A stretch of 64,000 nt of DNA, taken from positions 334,360 to 398,359 of the forward strand of contig NZ_FOZI01000005.1 in the NCBI RefSeq assembly GCF_900114495.1, written 5' to 3'. Both the position numbers and the translations under genes were made by a program. The notes beneath the pieces were generated by a model. It was given only the letters and a program-made list of their open reading frames with translations. It made no database searches and was not told the origin of the DNA. This document shows positions 1 to 9,608 of this stretch, one piece after another (the stretch's first letter is position 1; each line of letters starts with the position of its first letter). This DNA is from Dyella sp. OK004. GTDB taxonomy: Bacteria; Pseudomonadota; Gammaproteobacteria; Xanthomonadales; Rhodanobacteraceae.

Positions 1-1094
1 TCCTCGGCTTTCTTCAGCGCCTTGGGAATCGCCGGCGTAAAGGGCGGATAGAGCAGTTGCGGCGCATCGGTCTTGCCGATCAGGCCGAACAGGCGCGACA
101 GGTTTACCGGGCCGTTCACTTCATACATCTCGGCCGCGGCGAGGCCGAACTGCTTGAGCAGATAATCGGTGAGTGCTTTGGGGCAGTTGTCGGCCACCTC
201 CAGACGCACCGCATCGCCGAAGCGGCGTGAGTAGAGCTCGCCGCGCAACGCGCGGGCCAGATCTTCCACGTCTTCCGGGTCGATGGTGAGGTCGGCGTTG
301 CGGGTCAGACGGAACTGGTAGCAGCCATGCACCGACATCCCGGGGAACAGCTCTTCGGTATGCGCGTGAATGATGGAGGACAGCAGCACGAAGTTGTCGC
401 CGCTCTCGCACACTTCGTCCGGCAGGCGGATCAGCCGCGGCAGCACGCGCGGCGCAGGCACGATGGCCAGCCCGGAATCGCGGCCGAACGCATCCACGCC
501 TTCCAACTGCACGATGAAGTTGAGGCTCTTGTTCACCAGTAACGGGAACGGGTGCGTCGGGTCGAGGCCGATCGGCGTGATCAGCGGCGCGACTTCATGG
601 CGGAAGTAGCGGCGCACCCATAGCTTCTGTTTGTGCGACCACTCGTTGCGGCGCACGATGCGGATGCCCTGGCGATCGAGCTGCGGCAATACATGCTCAT
701 TGAGGATGGCGTACTGCCGCTCGATCTGCTTGTGCGCGATCTCGCTGATTTCGGCCAGCACGCGCCGGGGCGAGATGCCGTCCGGCCCCACGATTTCATG
801 ATCGAACGCGATCTGGCTTTTCAGGCCCGCCACGCGGATCTCGTAGAACTCGTCCATGTTGCTGGAGAAGATCAGCAGGAACTTCAGCCGTTCCAGGATC
901 GGCTTGCTCTCATCCAGCGCCTGCTCCAGCACGCGGATATTGAATTGCAGCTGCGACAGCTCGCGGTGGATATACAGATTGCTGTCGTTGAGGTCATGCA
1001 CTGCGGCGACGGGTGCGCTCGCGGCAGGCATGTCCAGGGCAGGGGCGCTTTCTTCGACCGTAACGGTGGAGCGGTTTTCACTGCTGGACATCAT
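1..1094 (-). CDS. ppk1: Polyphosphate kinase 1, N-terminal part (cut by window start)
   Basis: Ppk1 makes inorganic polyphosphate from ATP at the membrane. The minus-strand frame is open from an ATG at 1094 (a second ATG follows directly at 1091) to the window edge, giving about 364 residues of a family usually near 690-700. After a variable Ala-rich start it shows the PPK N-domain signature (LYIHRELSQLQFN), then SSNMDEFYEIRVAGLKSQ and LITPIGLDPTHPFPLL. The catalytic histidine region lies beyond the window. The 158 bp upstream to the LysR gene hold no other gene. Identity is secure from the N-terminal motifs; the choice between the two adjacent ATGs is open. Confidence 0.93.
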   Translation of the reverse strand, partial: MMSSSENRSTVTVEESAPALDMPAASAPVAAVHDLNDSNLYIHRELSQLQFNIRVLEQALDESKPILERLKFLLIFSSNMDEFYEIRVAGLKSQIAFDHEIVGPDGISPRRVLAEISEIAHKQIERQYAILNEHVLPQLDRQGIRIVRRNEWSHKQKLWVRRYFRHEVAPLITPIGLDPTHPFPLLVNKSLNFIVQLEGVDAFGRDSGLAIVPAPRVLPRLIRLPDEVCESGDNFVLLSSIIHAHTEELFPGMSVHGCYQFRLTRNADLTIDPEDVEDLARALRGELYSRRFGDAVRLEVADNCPKALTDYLLKQFGLAAAEMYEVNGPVNLSRLFGLIGKTDAPQLLYPPFTPAIPKALKKAE

Positions 1095-1252
1095 GTCTTT
1101 CCTGGGCCCCTGGAGGCAGGGCCACTACGGGGAATAGGCATGCTACCTCGTTCCCGTGGCAAGCACGTCCTTGATGGGCCTACGACCTGGGGCCGTTTCG
1201 CGGCCGGTCATATTGCTACGGTCTTCTGACAGCGGCATGACATGGCAGGTGG

Positions 1253-2149
1253 TCAAGGGCTGTTTGCGTAGTCGATCAGAGCGCTCGCCAGATGGTCGAA
1301 CAGCTTGCGCACGGCGAGGTGGCGACGCATGTCCTCGTGCATCACTACCCAGGTGTCCATGCCCAGCGCCAGTTTCTCCGGCAGCAGCCGTACCAGTTGC
1401 GGTTCGCGCGCGGCGAGTGGTACCTGACAGAAGCCGATGCCGTAGCCGGCGCGGATTGCCGCCAACGCAGCCAGGTCATTATCGGTACGCAGCGCGAACA
1501 GCTCGCGCGTGTAGGGCAGGTCCTTGGGGCGCAGGTTGCGAAGGTAGGGTGTCTCGCGGTCGAAGCCGATCAGGCTGTGCTCCCGCAATGCCTCTACTGT
1601 CTCCGGCCGGCCATGCGAACGCAGGTAGCGTTTGTGTGCATAAGCGCCCAGTTCGATGCGCCCGATATGACGGGTAACCAGCGCCTGCTGGGTGGGACGC
1701 GCCATGCGGATGGCGATGTCGGCGTCTTTGCGCAGCAGGTCTTCGGTCTGGTTGGACACAGACAGTTCGATCACCACCTCCGGCTGCGCCTTGCGGAACG
1801 CGGCGAGCATGGGTGGCAACACTTCCACGCTGATGATTTCGCTGGCGGTGATCCGCACTACGCCGCGGGTCTTGCCGTCCTGTGCGGTAGCCGCGCGGCG
1901 CAGTGCCGCAGTGGCGGCGGCCATGGCCTGTGCGTGGGGTTGCAGGGCGTAGGCCATGTCGGTCGGCACCAGCCCCTGCGGCGAGCGCGTGAACAGGTCG
2001 ACGCCCAGGGCGGCCTCCAGATCGCGGATATGCCGGCCCAGGCTGGGCTGGGTCATGTCCAGCTCGCGCGCGGCGGCGGACAGGCTGCCCTCGCTCATGA
2101 CAGCGAGGAACGAGCGGTAGAGGTTCCATTGCGGGTCGGGGTTAGCCAT
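1253..2149 (-). CDS. LysR-family transcriptional regulator
   Basis: 298-residue LysR-type regulator. The N-terminal winged helix-turn-helix is clear (residues 1-65: LYRSFLAVMSEGSLSAAARELDMTQPSLGRHI, here split by families as FLAV..GSLSAAA..L and QPSLGRHI). A periplasmic-binding-like effector domain follows from about residue 90. An in-frame upstream extension exists, but the ATG at 2149 gives the conserved family start just ahead of the HTH. It is divergent from the NAD(P)-binding reductase at 2242 with a 92-bp spacer, the usual arrangement for a LysR protein controlling its neighbour. The effector is unknown. Confidence 0.9.
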   Translation of the reverse strand: MANPDPQWNLYRSFLAVMSEGSLSAAARELDMTQPSLGRHIRDLEAALGVDLFTRSPQGLVPTDMAYALQPHAQAMAAATAALRRAATAQDGKTRGVVRITASEIISVEVLPPMLAAFRKAQPEVVIELSVSNQTEDLLRKDADIAIRMARPTQQALVTRHIGRIELGAYAHKRYLRSHGRPETVEALREHSLIGFDRETPYLRNLRPKDLPYTRELFALRTDNDLAALAAIRAGYGIGFCQVPLAAREPQLVRLLPEKLALGMDTWVVMHEDMRRHLAVRKLFDHLASALIDYANSP

Positions 2150-2241
2150 GCATATTTGTATAGCAGATGTTCGTGTATCGCCAATTTTCTTTGATGCCCG
2201 GCGAGGCCAAGCTACATCCACACCCTAACGAGGACACCGCC

Positions 2242-3222
2242 ATGAAGACATCGAAAACAGCCCTGGTCGTCGGCGCCAATGGCGGCGTTGGCAGCGAAAC
2301 CTGCCTGGCCCTGCGCCGGCATGGCTGGCAGGTACGCGCCATGGCGCGCGCACCGAAGACGGATGCGCTGGACGGCGTGGAATGGGTGCGCGGCGACGCG
2401 ATGGTGGCGGCCGATGTGCTGCGTGCCGCGCAAGGTGTGCAGGTGATCGTGCATGCGGTGAACCCGCCGGGCTATCGCGGCTGGGGCAAGGTAGTGCTGC
2501 CGATGCTGGACAACAGCATCGCCGCCGCCCGCGCCGTGGGTGCGCGCATCGTGCTGCCCGGCACGGTCTACAACTACGGCCCCGATGCTTTTCCGCTGCT
2601 GCGTGAAGACTCGCCGCAGCATCCGCAGACGCGCAAGGGCGAACTGCGCGTAGCGATGGAACAGCGATTGGAGCAGGCTGCCCAGGAAGGAACGCCGGTA
2701 CTGATCCTGCGTTGCGGCGATTTCTTTGGCCCGCGCAGTACGGCCAACAGCTGGTTCTCGCAAGGCCTGACCAAGCCCGGCATGCCGGTGCGCAAGGTCA
2801 GTTATCCAGGCGCGCTCGATATCGGCCACGCCTGGGCCTACTTGCCCGATGTGGCCGAAACGCTGGCGACGCTGCTCGATCGTGGCGATGAACTGGCCGA
2901 CTTTGCGCGCTATCACTTCGGTGGTTACTGGCTGGATGGACGCGGGATGGTGGAAGCGGTCCGTCGTGCCGCAGATAACCCGGACATCGTGGCCGGCCGT
3001 TTCCCCTGGTGGCTGGTGACCCTGGCCTCGCCGTTCGTGGAGACGCTGCGCGAGATGCGCAAGATGCGCTACCTGTGGCGCACGCCGGTACAACTGGATG
3101 ACACGCGACTGCGGGCCTTTCTGGGCAAGTCGCCCTACACACCGATCGAGCAGGCGATCCGCTGCACCTTGGAAGGGGCGGGCAGTTTGCCAGCGACGCG
3201 TGAGTTTGCGTCAGCGGCTTGA
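2242..3222 (+). CDS. NAD-dependent epimerase/NmrA-like reductase
   Basis: 326-residue atypical short-chain dehydrogenase. The Rossmann motif is near the N-terminus (VVGANGGVGSETCLALRRHGW, read as GANGGVG), followed by RGDAM and a YNYG segment where extended/atypical SDRs carry the active-site Tyr. The C-terminal half resembles epimerase-type substrate domains. The ATG at 2242 follows a purine-rich AGGA and is preferred over an upstream start. It is divergent from the LysR gene and convergent with the AraC gene. The substrate cannot be told from sequence; nucleoside-diphosphate-sugar epimerase-like annotation is the usual label for this family. Confidence 0.82.
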   Translation: MKTSKTALVVGANGGVGSETCLALRRHGWQVRAMARAPKTDALDGVEWVRGDAMVAADVLRAAQGVQVIVHAVNPPGYRGWGKVVLPMLDNSIAAARAVGARIVLPGTVYNYGPDAFPLLREDSPQHPQTRKGELRVAMEQRLEQAAQEGTPVLILRCGDFFGPRSTANSWFSQGLTKPGMPVRKVSYPGALDIGHAWAYLPDVAETLATLLDRGDELADFARYHFGGYWLDGRGMVEAVRRAADNPDIVAGRFPWWLVTLASPFVETLREMRKMRYLWRTPVQLDDTRLRAFLGKSPYTPIEQAIRCTLEGAGSLPATREFASAA

Positions 3223-3240
3223 TAGGAAGCCATCCATTGC

Positions 3241-4047
3241 TTACTGCGGCGGTGTTTTCTCGCGCGGATGCTGATCACCAGCGAGATAGCGGCTCGGCGG
3301 TGCGCCGAGCACGCGCCGAAACGCTGCGGTGAAAGCGCTGGTGCTGCCGTAACCCAGTTCAATCGCGACCTGGGTGATGGATTCGCCGCGTCCCAGCCGG
3401 GTAAGCGCGTTCAACAAACAGGCCTGCTGCCGCCATGCCGCGAAGCTCATGCCGGTTTCCTCGCGGAAGGTGCGGGTAAAACTACGCCGGCTCATGCCGG
3501 CTTTATCGGCCATCGCATCGATGTCGATCTCCAGTGCCGGTGCATCGAGGATGACGCGACACAGGCGGCGCAGCCGTGGATCACTGGGCAGCGGCGTGTT
3601 GAGCGCGAGGGGTTGCATGGCGCGGACTTCGTCCACCAGCAGCGCCATGATGCGGCCATCGCGACCGTCTAGGTCGTATTCGGCCGGCAGGTCCACCGCT
3701 TCCTGCAGCAACTCGTGCAGCAGCGGCGATACGGCAATGACTTGGCAATGCGTCCAGAGTCCAGCTGCTGCTGCCGCTTCTTGCCGGATATACGCGCTGC
3801 GCGTGCTGACCGTGCCATCCATATGTACTTCGTGCATGACGCCTGCGGGAATCCACAGGGCCCGTCGCGGCGGCACCACCCAGCTGCCTTCCGAGGTGAT
3901 GGCTTTGACCACGCCGGTGGCGGCGTACAGCAGCTGATGGCGCTTGTGCGTATGGGGCGGAAGTACGAAGCGCCCGGGGTAGTCGTTGCCCGTCGCGACC
4001 ACATCGCGGGGCGTGTCTTCGTATTGAGTGACGCGGGTCTGGCGCAT
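3241..4047 (-). CDS. AraC-family regulator with cupin sensor domain
   Basis: 268 residues. The N-terminal half is a cupin-type sensor (PPHTHKRHQLLYAATGV, with a His-rich metal/ligand region), and the C-terminal 100 residues are two AraC-type HTHs (MADKAGMSRRSFTRTFREE and ITQVAIELGYGSTSAFTAAFRR). It is divergent from the MFS efflux gene at 4150, with 102 bp between the starts, so control of that pump is the natural inference. It ends 18 bp from the convergent reductase gene. The inducer is unknown. Confidence 0.9.
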   Translation of the reverse strand: MRQTRVTQYEDTPRDVVATGNDYPGRFVLPPHTHKRHQLLYAATGVVKAITSEGSWVVPPRRALWIPAGVMHEVHMDGTVSTRSAYIRQEAAAAAGLWTHCQVIAVSPLLHELLQEAVDLPAEYDLDGRDGRIMALLVDEVRAMQPLALNTPLPSDPRLRRLCRVILDAPALEIDIDAMADKAGMSRRSFTRTFREETGMSFAAWRQQACLLNALTRLGRGESITQVAIELGYGSTSAFTAAFRRVLGAPPSRYLAGDQHPREKTPPQ

Positions 4048-4149
4048 GATTGGCCCGAATTCTATATCTATTGACCCAATACCGCATGCGGGCCGCCGGC
4101 CGTCGCTCTAAGGTGCGCGACATACCGCCACAACACTCCCCGAGTCCCC

Positions 4150-5391
4150 ATGCGATCCCCCGCCGAAGAAACCTTGCCCTCGCCATTGCCCGCCGATCCT
4201 ACCCACCCAGAGCAAGCCACCGAATTCGGCATCCTGGGCGCGATCAGCTTTTCGCATCTGCTCAACGACATGATCCAGTCGCTGATCCTGGCGATCTACC
4301 CGATCCTCAAGGCTGGCTTCCACCTGAATTTTGCGCAGGTGGGTCTGATCACGCTGACATATCAGGTCACGGCGTCGCTGCTGCAGCCGATGGTGGGGAT
4401 GATCACCGACCGCAAGCCGATGCCGTATTCGCTCCCGGTCGGCATGGGCTTCACCTTGTGCGGCTTGCTGTTGCTGGCGACCGCGCCGAACTTCCCGGTG
4501 CTGCTGCTGGCGGCGGCGCTGGTGGGTACGGGTTCCTCGGTGTTCCATCCCGAATCCTCGCGCGTGGCGCGCATGGCATCGGGTGGGCGGCACGGGCTGG
4601 CGCAATCGCTGTTCCAGGTCGGCGGCAATACCGGCGCTTCGCTGGGGCCGCTGCTGGCGGCGTGGATCATCGTGCCGAATGGACGCGGCAGCGTAGCCTG
4701 GTTCTCGCTCGCCGCCTTGCTCGCCATCGTGGTGTTGCTGCAGGTGAGCCGCTGGTACCGCGACCACCATGCGGTGCGCGGCAAGGCCAAGCCGCGTCAC
4801 GCGCTGGAGCTAAAGCTGACGCGCGAGCAGGTGGCGGGATCGCTGCTGATCCTCGGTCTGCTGATCTTCTCCAAGTATTTCTACATGGCGAGCATCAGCA
4901 GCTATTACACCTTCTATCTGATCCACAAATTCGGTGTGTCGGTGCAGAACGCGCAGACGCATTTGTTTGTGTTTCTGTTTGCGGTGGCGGCGGGTTCGCT
5001 GATCGGTGGTCCGGTGGGCGACCGCATCGGGCGCAAGTGGGTGATCTGGGTGTCGATTCTGGGTGTGGCGCCGTTTTCGCTGATGCTGCCGCACGCGGAT
5101 TTGTTCTGGACGGGTGTGCTGACGGTGGTGATTGGTTTGATTCTGTCGTCGGCGTTTTCGGCGATTCTGGTTTATGCGCAGGAGTTGATTCCGGGGCGGG
5201 TGGGGATGATTTCTGGGCTGTTCTTTGGGTTTGCGTTTGGGATGGGCGGTATTGGTGCGGCGGTGTTGGGGCGGGTGGCGGATGCGCGTGGCATCGACTA
5301 TGTGTATCAGTTGTGTGCGTATTTGCCGTTGCTGGGGATGATTACGGTGTTTTTGCCTGGTCTTGAGCGGTCGCGTCGTCAGGCTGCGTGA
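4150..5391 (+). CDS. fsr: MFS transporter, fosmidomycin-resistance (Fsr) type
   Basis: 413-residue inner-membrane major facilitator with about 12 hydrophobic segments. Fsr-family features are visible: FSHLLNDMIQSL in TM1, GMITDRKPMPYSLP in loop 2-3, and GSSVFHPESSRVA in TM4. Fsr proteins export fosmidomycin and related compounds by proton antiport in E. coli; the native substrate here is not known. An AraC/cupin regulator is divergent. The last 250 bp use noticeably more T-rich codons than the rest of the gene. Family assignment is good; drug specificity is inferred. Confidence 0.85.
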   Translation: MRSPAEETLPSPLPADPTHPEQATEFGILGAISFSHLLNDMIQSLILAIYPILKAGFHLNFAQVGLITLTYQVTASLLQPMVGMITDRKPMPYSLPVGMGFTLCGLLLLATAPNFPVLLLAAALVGTGSSVFHPESSRVARMASGGRHGLAQSLFQVGGNTGASLGPLLAAWIIVPNGRGSVAWFSLAALLAIVVLLQVSRWYRDHHAVRGKAKPRHALELKLTREQVAGSLLILGLLIFSKYFYMASISSYYTFYLIHKFGVSVQNAQTHLFVFLFAVAAGSLIGGPVGDRIGRKWVIWVSILGVAPFSLMLPHADLFWTGVLTVVIGLILSSAFSAILVYAQELIPGRVGMISGLFFGFAFGMGGIGAAVLGRVADARGIDYVYQLCAYLPLLGMITVFLPGLERSRRQAA

Positions 5392-5528
5392 GCTTTGCTC
5401 CCTCTCCCTTCGGAAGAGGATTGAGCCCTTGAGCCATTTCCTCCTACTTCGTCGTCCCTGCGCAGGCAGGACGAGCGCGTAGCGCGAAGAACGCCCGAAT
5501 GGGCGGCCCTGAAGGGGTGAGCGAAGCG

Positions 5529-5733
5529 AATCATCCAGTAGTGGTGCGCTCGGTTTTGGCGTCTGCGTGCCCTGGCTCGCCTGCCGCGGGCTTCCGAACC
5601 GCTGCCGCGGCCCGGGTCACTTTCTCTTTGCTGGCCCAAAGAGAAAGTAACCAAAGAGAAATGGCCTGAGAGCAGGCGGTGTGCCCTGTAGCTACGCATC
5701 TTCCAGTGTCAGGCGTCGGGATGGTTTTCTTCC
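5529..5733 (+). repeat. Dispersed long repeat, copy 1
   Basis: The copy runs from the ATCCAG segment to the GTCAGGCGTCGGGATG segment. It shares long near-identical stretches with 11307-11484, 20869-21098 and 25619-25840. The core has a GCCTGCCGCGGGCTTCCGAA stretch and an internal hairpin with arms TTTCTCTTTG and CAAAGAGAAA, followed by a further CCAAAGAGAAA. All four copies have the same orientation. Confidence 0.85.
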
Positions 5734-5819
5734 AGGTCTGTCCGCCTCGAAGCACAACATCTCCCTCTCCCCTCCGCGGAGAGGGTTGGGGTGAGGGGGG
5801 GGCTCGAGATAACGCTGCT

Positions 5820-5880
5820 GTAGGAGCGCACTCTGTGCGCGACGCACTTTGCCGGCCGTGCACAGGGTGCGCTCCTGCAA
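5820..5880. repeat. REP-like inverted pair
   Basis: Two head-to-head units of the GTAGGAGCGCAC..GTGCGCGA type (arms around 5820-5838 and 5858-5877). The same unit recurs at 16698-16783 (paired), 25913-25938 and 34153-34174 (single). It sits just past the 3' end of murB, as expected of REP elements. A role in mRNA end protection or termination is inferred. Confidence 0.7.
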
Positions 5881-5884
5881 CGGA

Positions 5885-6934
5885 TTAGGCGGCGCTGATA
5901 ACGACGGGTTCGGGTTCGAGTTTTACGCCGAACTTGGCGTGTACGCCTTCGATGACGCGTTGCGCGAACGCCCACAGTTGTGGGCCGGTGGCGTGGCCGT
6001 GGTTGACTAGTACCAGGGCGTGGCGGTTGGAGATGCCGGCGTCGCCTTCGCGCTCGCCTTTGAAGCCTGAGGCTTCGATCAGCCAGGCGGCGGAGAGTTT
6101 CCAGCGGCTGTCGTTGCTTGGCCAGGCGGCGAGTTCGGGATGTTCGCGTTTCAGGGTTTCGCCGATGGTGGCGTCGACGATGGGATTTTTGAAGAAGCTG
6201 CCGGCGTTGCCGATCACGGCGGGGTCGGGGAGTTTTCTGGTGCGCAAGTGGATGACGGCTTCGGCGACGTGGAAGGGGGCGGGTTTGTCGATGCCCATGC
6301 GTGCAAGTTCTTCGCGGATGCCGGCGTAGTCGAGGCGCAGTTCGCGGGTGCGGGGCAGGGCGAAGCGGACGGCGGTGACGATGTAGCGGCCGGGTACGTG
6401 TTTGAACACGGAGTCGCGATAGGCGAAGGCGCAGGCGTTGCGGTCGAGCGTGGCAACGCGGCGTTCGACGGTGTCCCAGGCTTCGACGCTTTCGATGAAT
6501 TCGGCGACTTCGGTGCCGTAGGCGCCGATGTTCTGGATCGGTGCGGCGCCGACGGTGCCGGGAATCAGGATCAGGTTTTCCAGGCCGGCGTAGCCCTGGC
6601 CGAGGGTCCAGCGGACGAAGTCGTCCCAGCGTTCGCCAGCGGCAACGGCGATGCGGGCGACGTCGCCATCCTGTTCCACATGCACGCCACGTGTGGCCAT
6701 AGCCACCACGGTGCCGTCGAAGTCGCCGGTGAACAACAGGTTGCTGCCCTCACCGAGCACGAGCACTTTGCCGTGGCGCACGGCGGGGAAGTCCAACAGT
6801 TCGGGTAGCTTGGTGGCGTCGCGCACTTCGGCAAGAAGCTTGGCGCGCGCGTCCACGCGCAATGTGTTGCGCGCGGCGAGTGAGGCGTTTTCGATCAACG
6901 TGTAGCCGCCCATGTCTGTGCGATCAACCAGCAT
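5885..6934 (-). CDS. murB: UDP-N-acetylenolpyruvoylglucosamine reductase
   Basis: MurB reduces UDP-GlcNAc-enolpyruvate to UDP-MurNAc with FAD and NADPH in peptidoglycan synthesis (cytosol). 349 residues, close to the E. coli type-I length. Visible motifs are NTLRVDARA at the start, [10 protein letters not shown] (FAD pyrophosphate loop), [34 protein letters not shown] (the SFFKNP Ser proton donor) and [13 protein letters not shown]. The ATG at 6934 follows a GAGGA and overlaps the pyrD stop by 11 bp, so the two genes are probably translationally coupled; a later ATG at 6913 is possible. Confidence 0.95.
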   Translation of the reverse strand: MLVDRTDMGGYTLIENASLAARNTLRVDARAKLLAEVRDATKLPELLDFPAVRHGKVLVLGEGSNLLFTGDFDGTVVAMATRGVHVEQDGDVARIAVAAGERWDDFVRWTLGQGYAGLENLILIPGTVGAAPIQNIGAYGTEVAEFIESVEAWDTVERRVATLDRNACAFAYRDSVFKHVPGRYIVTAVRFALPRTRELRLDYAGIREELARMGIDKPAPFHVAEAVIHLRTRKLPDPAVIGNAGSFFKNPIVDATIGETLKREHPELAAWPSNDSRWKLSAAWLIEASGFKGEREGDAGISNRHALVLVNHGHATGPQLWAFAQRVIEGVHAKFGVKLEPEPVVISAA

Positions 6935-7961
6935 GAGTGTCCTCGCGCTGGCGACGGATTTCGTCGACGCATTCGGCGATCAATTCAGGGCCGCGATAAA
7001 CCATGCCGGAGTAGATCTGCACCAGCGAGGCACCAGCCTCGATCTTGTCCGCCGCGTCGCTGCCATCCAGGATGCCGCCCACGCCGACGATGCCGATGTC
7101 ATTACCCAGCCGCTTGCGCATGCCGCGCAACACGGCGGTAGAGCGCGCGAACAGGGGCTTGCCGGAGAGGCCGCCGGTTTCATTGCCGTGCGGATCGCTG
7201 GCTACCGCGGCGTGGTCAACGGTGGTGTTGGTGCAGATCAGGCCGTCGACCTTCGCTGCCAGCAGTACATCGGCGATGGCGTCGAGTTCGGTCTCGGTGA
7301 GGTCGGGCGCGATCTTCAGCAACATCGGCTTGCGTGCGCCGGTTTGCGAACCCAGACGTTCCTGCGCCTCGCGCAGGGTTTCGATAAAGCGGCGCAGGGT
7401 AGCCTCTTCCTGCAGGTCGCGCAGGCCCTGGGTGTTGGGCGACGAGATGTTCACCGTAATGTAGCTGGCGTGCGCGTAGGCGCGCTCCAGGCAGAACAGA
7501 TAGTCGTCCACCGCCTTTTCATTGGGCGTGTCCTTGTTCTTGCCGATATTGATGCCGAGCACGCCGCGATAGTTGGACTGCTGCACGTTGCGCACCAGCG
7601 CATCGACGCCGTCGTTGTTGAAGCCCAGCCGGTTGATCACCGCCTCGTGGTTGGGCAGGCGGAACATGCGCGGCTTGTCGTTGCCGGGCTGCGGGCGTGG
7701 CGTGGTGGTGCCGACTTCGACAAAGCCAAAACCCAGCGCACCCAGTGCATCGAGATGGTCGGCGTTCTTGTCCAGGCCGGCGGCGAGGCCGACCGGATTG
7801 GGAAATGGAATGCCGAAGACCGTGGTCGGCAGCTCGGCCGGCGGCTTGGCGGCAAGGTGCAGGAAGTTGCTGCGATGAGCCACATCCAGGCCATACATGG
7901 TCGCGCGATGCGCTGTTTCCGCGTCGAGCGCGAACATCAAAGGTCGGAGGTATTTATACAT
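6924..7961 (-). CDS. pyrD: Dihydroorotate dehydrogenase (quinone), class 2
   Basis: Oxidises dihydroorotate to orotate with FMN, passing electrons to membrane quinone (pyrimidine synthesis). 345 residues. The N-terminal amphipathic segment ([15 protein letters not shown]) is typical of class 2 enzymes. It is followed by [51 protein letters not shown] with the class-2 catalytic Ser region, [10 protein letters not shown], and [20 protein letters not shown]. murB overlaps its 3' end. Confidence 0.96.
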   Translation of the reverse strand: MYKYLRPLMFALDAETAHRATMYGLDVAHRSNFLHLAAKPPAELPTTVFGIPFPNPVGLAAGLDKNADHLDALGALGFGFVEVGTTTPRPQPGNDKPRMFRLPNHEAVINRLGFNNDGVDALVRNVQQSNYRGVLGINIGKNKDTPNEKAVDDYLFCLERAYAHASYITVNISSPNTQGLRDLQEEATLRRFIETLREAQERLGSQTGARKPMLLKIAPDLTETELDAIADVLLAAKVDGLICTNTTVDHAAVASDPHGNETGGLSGKPLFARSTAVLRGMRKRLGNDIGIVGVGGILDGSDAADKIEAGASLVQIYSGMVYRGPELIAECVDEIRRQREDTHAG

Positions 7962-7963
7962 AG

Positions 7964-8749
7964 TCAGCCCGGGTGGCCCACGTAGACGCGGGTGTCGTAA
8001 TCAAAGCTTACCTTGCCGTGTTCGGCGCAGGCGTCGAACAGTTCGCGTAGTGCCGCGAGCATCGGTTCGTGCATCGGGTGACCGGCCGCCGGCGCATAGG
8101 ACGAGGACATCAGGCGGCCGCGCAGGCTGTCGAAATCCAGCAACTGGCGATGCTCGAAACTCGCGGTGCCGCGATAGCCGTCGCCGAACCACTGGCGCAT
8201 GCGTGCTTCATCGGCATAGCGCTCGACGACGCTGGTGTAGTCGGTGCCATAGCGTTGCAGCAAGGCTTCATAGCCTTCCAGGAACGGCGTGCTGGTGAGC
8301 CGGCGGCTGTTCCAATAGATCGCGGCCAGCCCATGCGGACGCAGGATGCGATGGAACTCGTGGCGCGTGGCTTCTTCGTTGAACCAGTGAAAGGCCTGCG
8401 CCACCGAAATCAGATCCACACTGTGCGCGGCGAGGCCGGTGGCGTCGGCGTGGCCATCGAGCGAGCGGAAGTTCTCGTCGCGTCCCAGCCATTGCTCGGC
8501 GGCGCTGCGCATGGCGGCATTCGGCTCGACGGCGATCACGTGATAGTCCGCATCGAGGAACATCTTGCTGGAGATGCCCGTGCCGGCACCGATATCGGCG
8601 ACCAGCCAGCGGGGTGTCACGCCGTGTACGCTCTGCAGCCATTGCAACAAGGCGTGCGGATAGTCGGGCCGGTAGCGGACGTAGTCCTCGACGCGGTTGC
8701 TGAAGCGCTCGGTGGATTGCAGGTCGTTCGTGGCAGTCATGGCATTCAT
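7964..8749 (-). CDS. Class I SAM-dependent methyltransferase
   Basis: 261 residues. Motif I of the SAM pocket is clear ([15 protein letters not shown]), followed by [12 protein letters not shown] (motif II acidic residue) and [16 protein letters not shown]. The last type of motif is characteristic of the Methyltransf_11/UbiE-like branch seen in trans-aconitate-like and unassigned enzymes. The ATG at 8749 overlaps the stop of the upstream SDR gene (ATGA overlap), which fixes the start and implies coupling. The gene ends only 2 bp before the pyrD start codon region, so it may read into pyrD-murB. The substrate is unknown. Confidence 0.82.
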   Translation of the reverse strand: MNAMTATNDLQSTERFSNRVEDYVRYRPDYPHALLQWLQSVHGVTPRWLVADIGAGTGISSKMFLDADYHVIAVEPNAAMRSAAEQWLGRDENFRSLDGHADATGLAAHSVDLISVAQAFHWFNEEATRHEFHRILRPHGLAAIYWNSRRLTSTPFLEGYEALLQRYGTDYTSVVERYADEARMRQWFGDGYRGTASFEHRQLLDFDSLRGRLMSSSYAPAAGHPMHEPMLAALRELFDACAEHGKVSFDYDTRVYVGHPG

Positions 8750-9525
8750 CCCATCAGCGATTGGCCGCCATCGACGCAGAGCGTCTGGCCGGTGATCCAG
8801 CCGCCCCATGGCGAGGCGAGGAACAAAGCGGCGTGTGCGATTTCTTCCGGCTGGCCGAAGCGGCCGAACGGAATTTTTGCCAGCGTGGCGCCGTAAAGCT
8901 CCGGCTCTTCGCGCTTGCGGCGGTCCCACAGGCCGTCGGCGAATTCGATCGAACCAGGCGCAATGGCATTCACGCGGATGCGGTGCTCGGCGAGAGCCAG
9001 CGCTTGCGAGGTGGTGTATTGGCTCAGCGCTGCCTTCACTGCCGCGTACGGCGCGCCGTGCCGACGCGGATGAAACGCGGCGATGGAGCTGGTGTGCAGG
9101 ATGCTGGCGTGCGGCGAGGCCTTGAGATGGGGCAGGGCAAAACGCGAAGCGCGTACCGCCGCCATCAGGTCCACTTCGAAGCCGGCGGTCCAGCCCTCAT
9201 CGTCTTCGCTGAAACCGTAGCCGCTGGCGTTGTTGACCAATACATCGATGCCGCCGAGTGCGGTGGCGGCGTCATGCACATAGTTTTCGATGGCCTTCGC
9301 ATCGGCCAGGTCGCAGCTTTTCGAATGCGCCGTGACGCCGTGCGCTGCAATGGCTTCGCGCGTTTCCGCCAGCGCCTGTTCGCCGCGCGCGCAGATCGAC
9401 ACTGCCGCGCCGGCTTCGGCGAAGGCCAGCGCCATGCTGCGGCCGATGCCTTTGCTGCCACCGGCAATCACGACCCGGTAGCCGTGCAGATCAAAGCGGG
9501 TCTTGGCGGTCGTTGTCTGCGTCAC
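8746..9525 (-). CDS. Short-chain dehydrogenase/reductase
   Basis: 259 residues from a GTG at 9525. Classical SDR layout: VIAGGSKGIGRSMALAFAEAG (nucleotide site GGSKGIG), DVLVNNASG, an active-site Ser in HTSSIAAF, YAAVKAALSQ (the Y-x-x-x-K pair), and a C-terminal GWITGQTLCVDGG. This is close to 3-oxoacyl-ACP reductase-like proteins but cannot be given a substrate. The frame is open further upstream, but that would run into the hairpin after the aldehyde dehydrogenase gene, so the GTG is preferred. No strong ribosome site is seen. It is coupled by ATGA overlap to the downstream methyltransferase. Confidence 0.83.
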   Translation of the reverse strand: MTQTTTAKTRFDLHGYRVVIAGGSKGIGRSMALAFAEAGAAVSICARGEQALAETREAIAAHGVTAHSKSCDLADAKAIENYVHDAATALGGIDVLVNNASGYGFSEDDEGWTAGFEVDLMAAVRASRFALPHLKASPHASILHTSSIAAFHPRRHGAPYAAVKAALSQYTTSQALALAEHRIRVNAIAPGSIEFADGLWDRRKREEPELYGATLAKIPFGRFGQPEEIAHAALFLASPWGGWITGQTLCVDGGQSLMG

Positions 9526-9570
9526 GGAGAAGGCCGGCTGCCGATGAAAGAGGTCGGGCGTGATGGACCG

Positions 9571-9600
9571 CAGGCGCCCCGGCCGAAACCGGGGCGCCGG
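9571..9600 (-). terminator. GC-rich hairpin after the aldehyde dehydrogenase gene
   Basis: A strong inverted repeat with arms GGCGCCCCGG and CCGGGGCGCC and a 6-nt loop lies 9 bp past the stop codon of the minus-strand gene ending at 9609. There is no clear T run, so it may be a weak terminator or an mRNA 3' end stabiliser. Confidence 0.55.
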
Positions 9601-9608
9601 TGTTGCGC

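Larger units (their letters stand above)
5392..5884. other. Gene-free spacer with several repeats
   Basis: Between the Fsr pump and murB there is no convincing gene. The spacer holds copy 1 of the long dispersed repeat (5529-5733), a CCCTCTCC..GGAGAGGG hairpin element near 5762-5802 that recurs at 11691-11727, and an inverted pair of the GTAGGAGCGCAC-type REP at 5820-5880. Small reading frames here are repeat-derived. Confidence 0.75.
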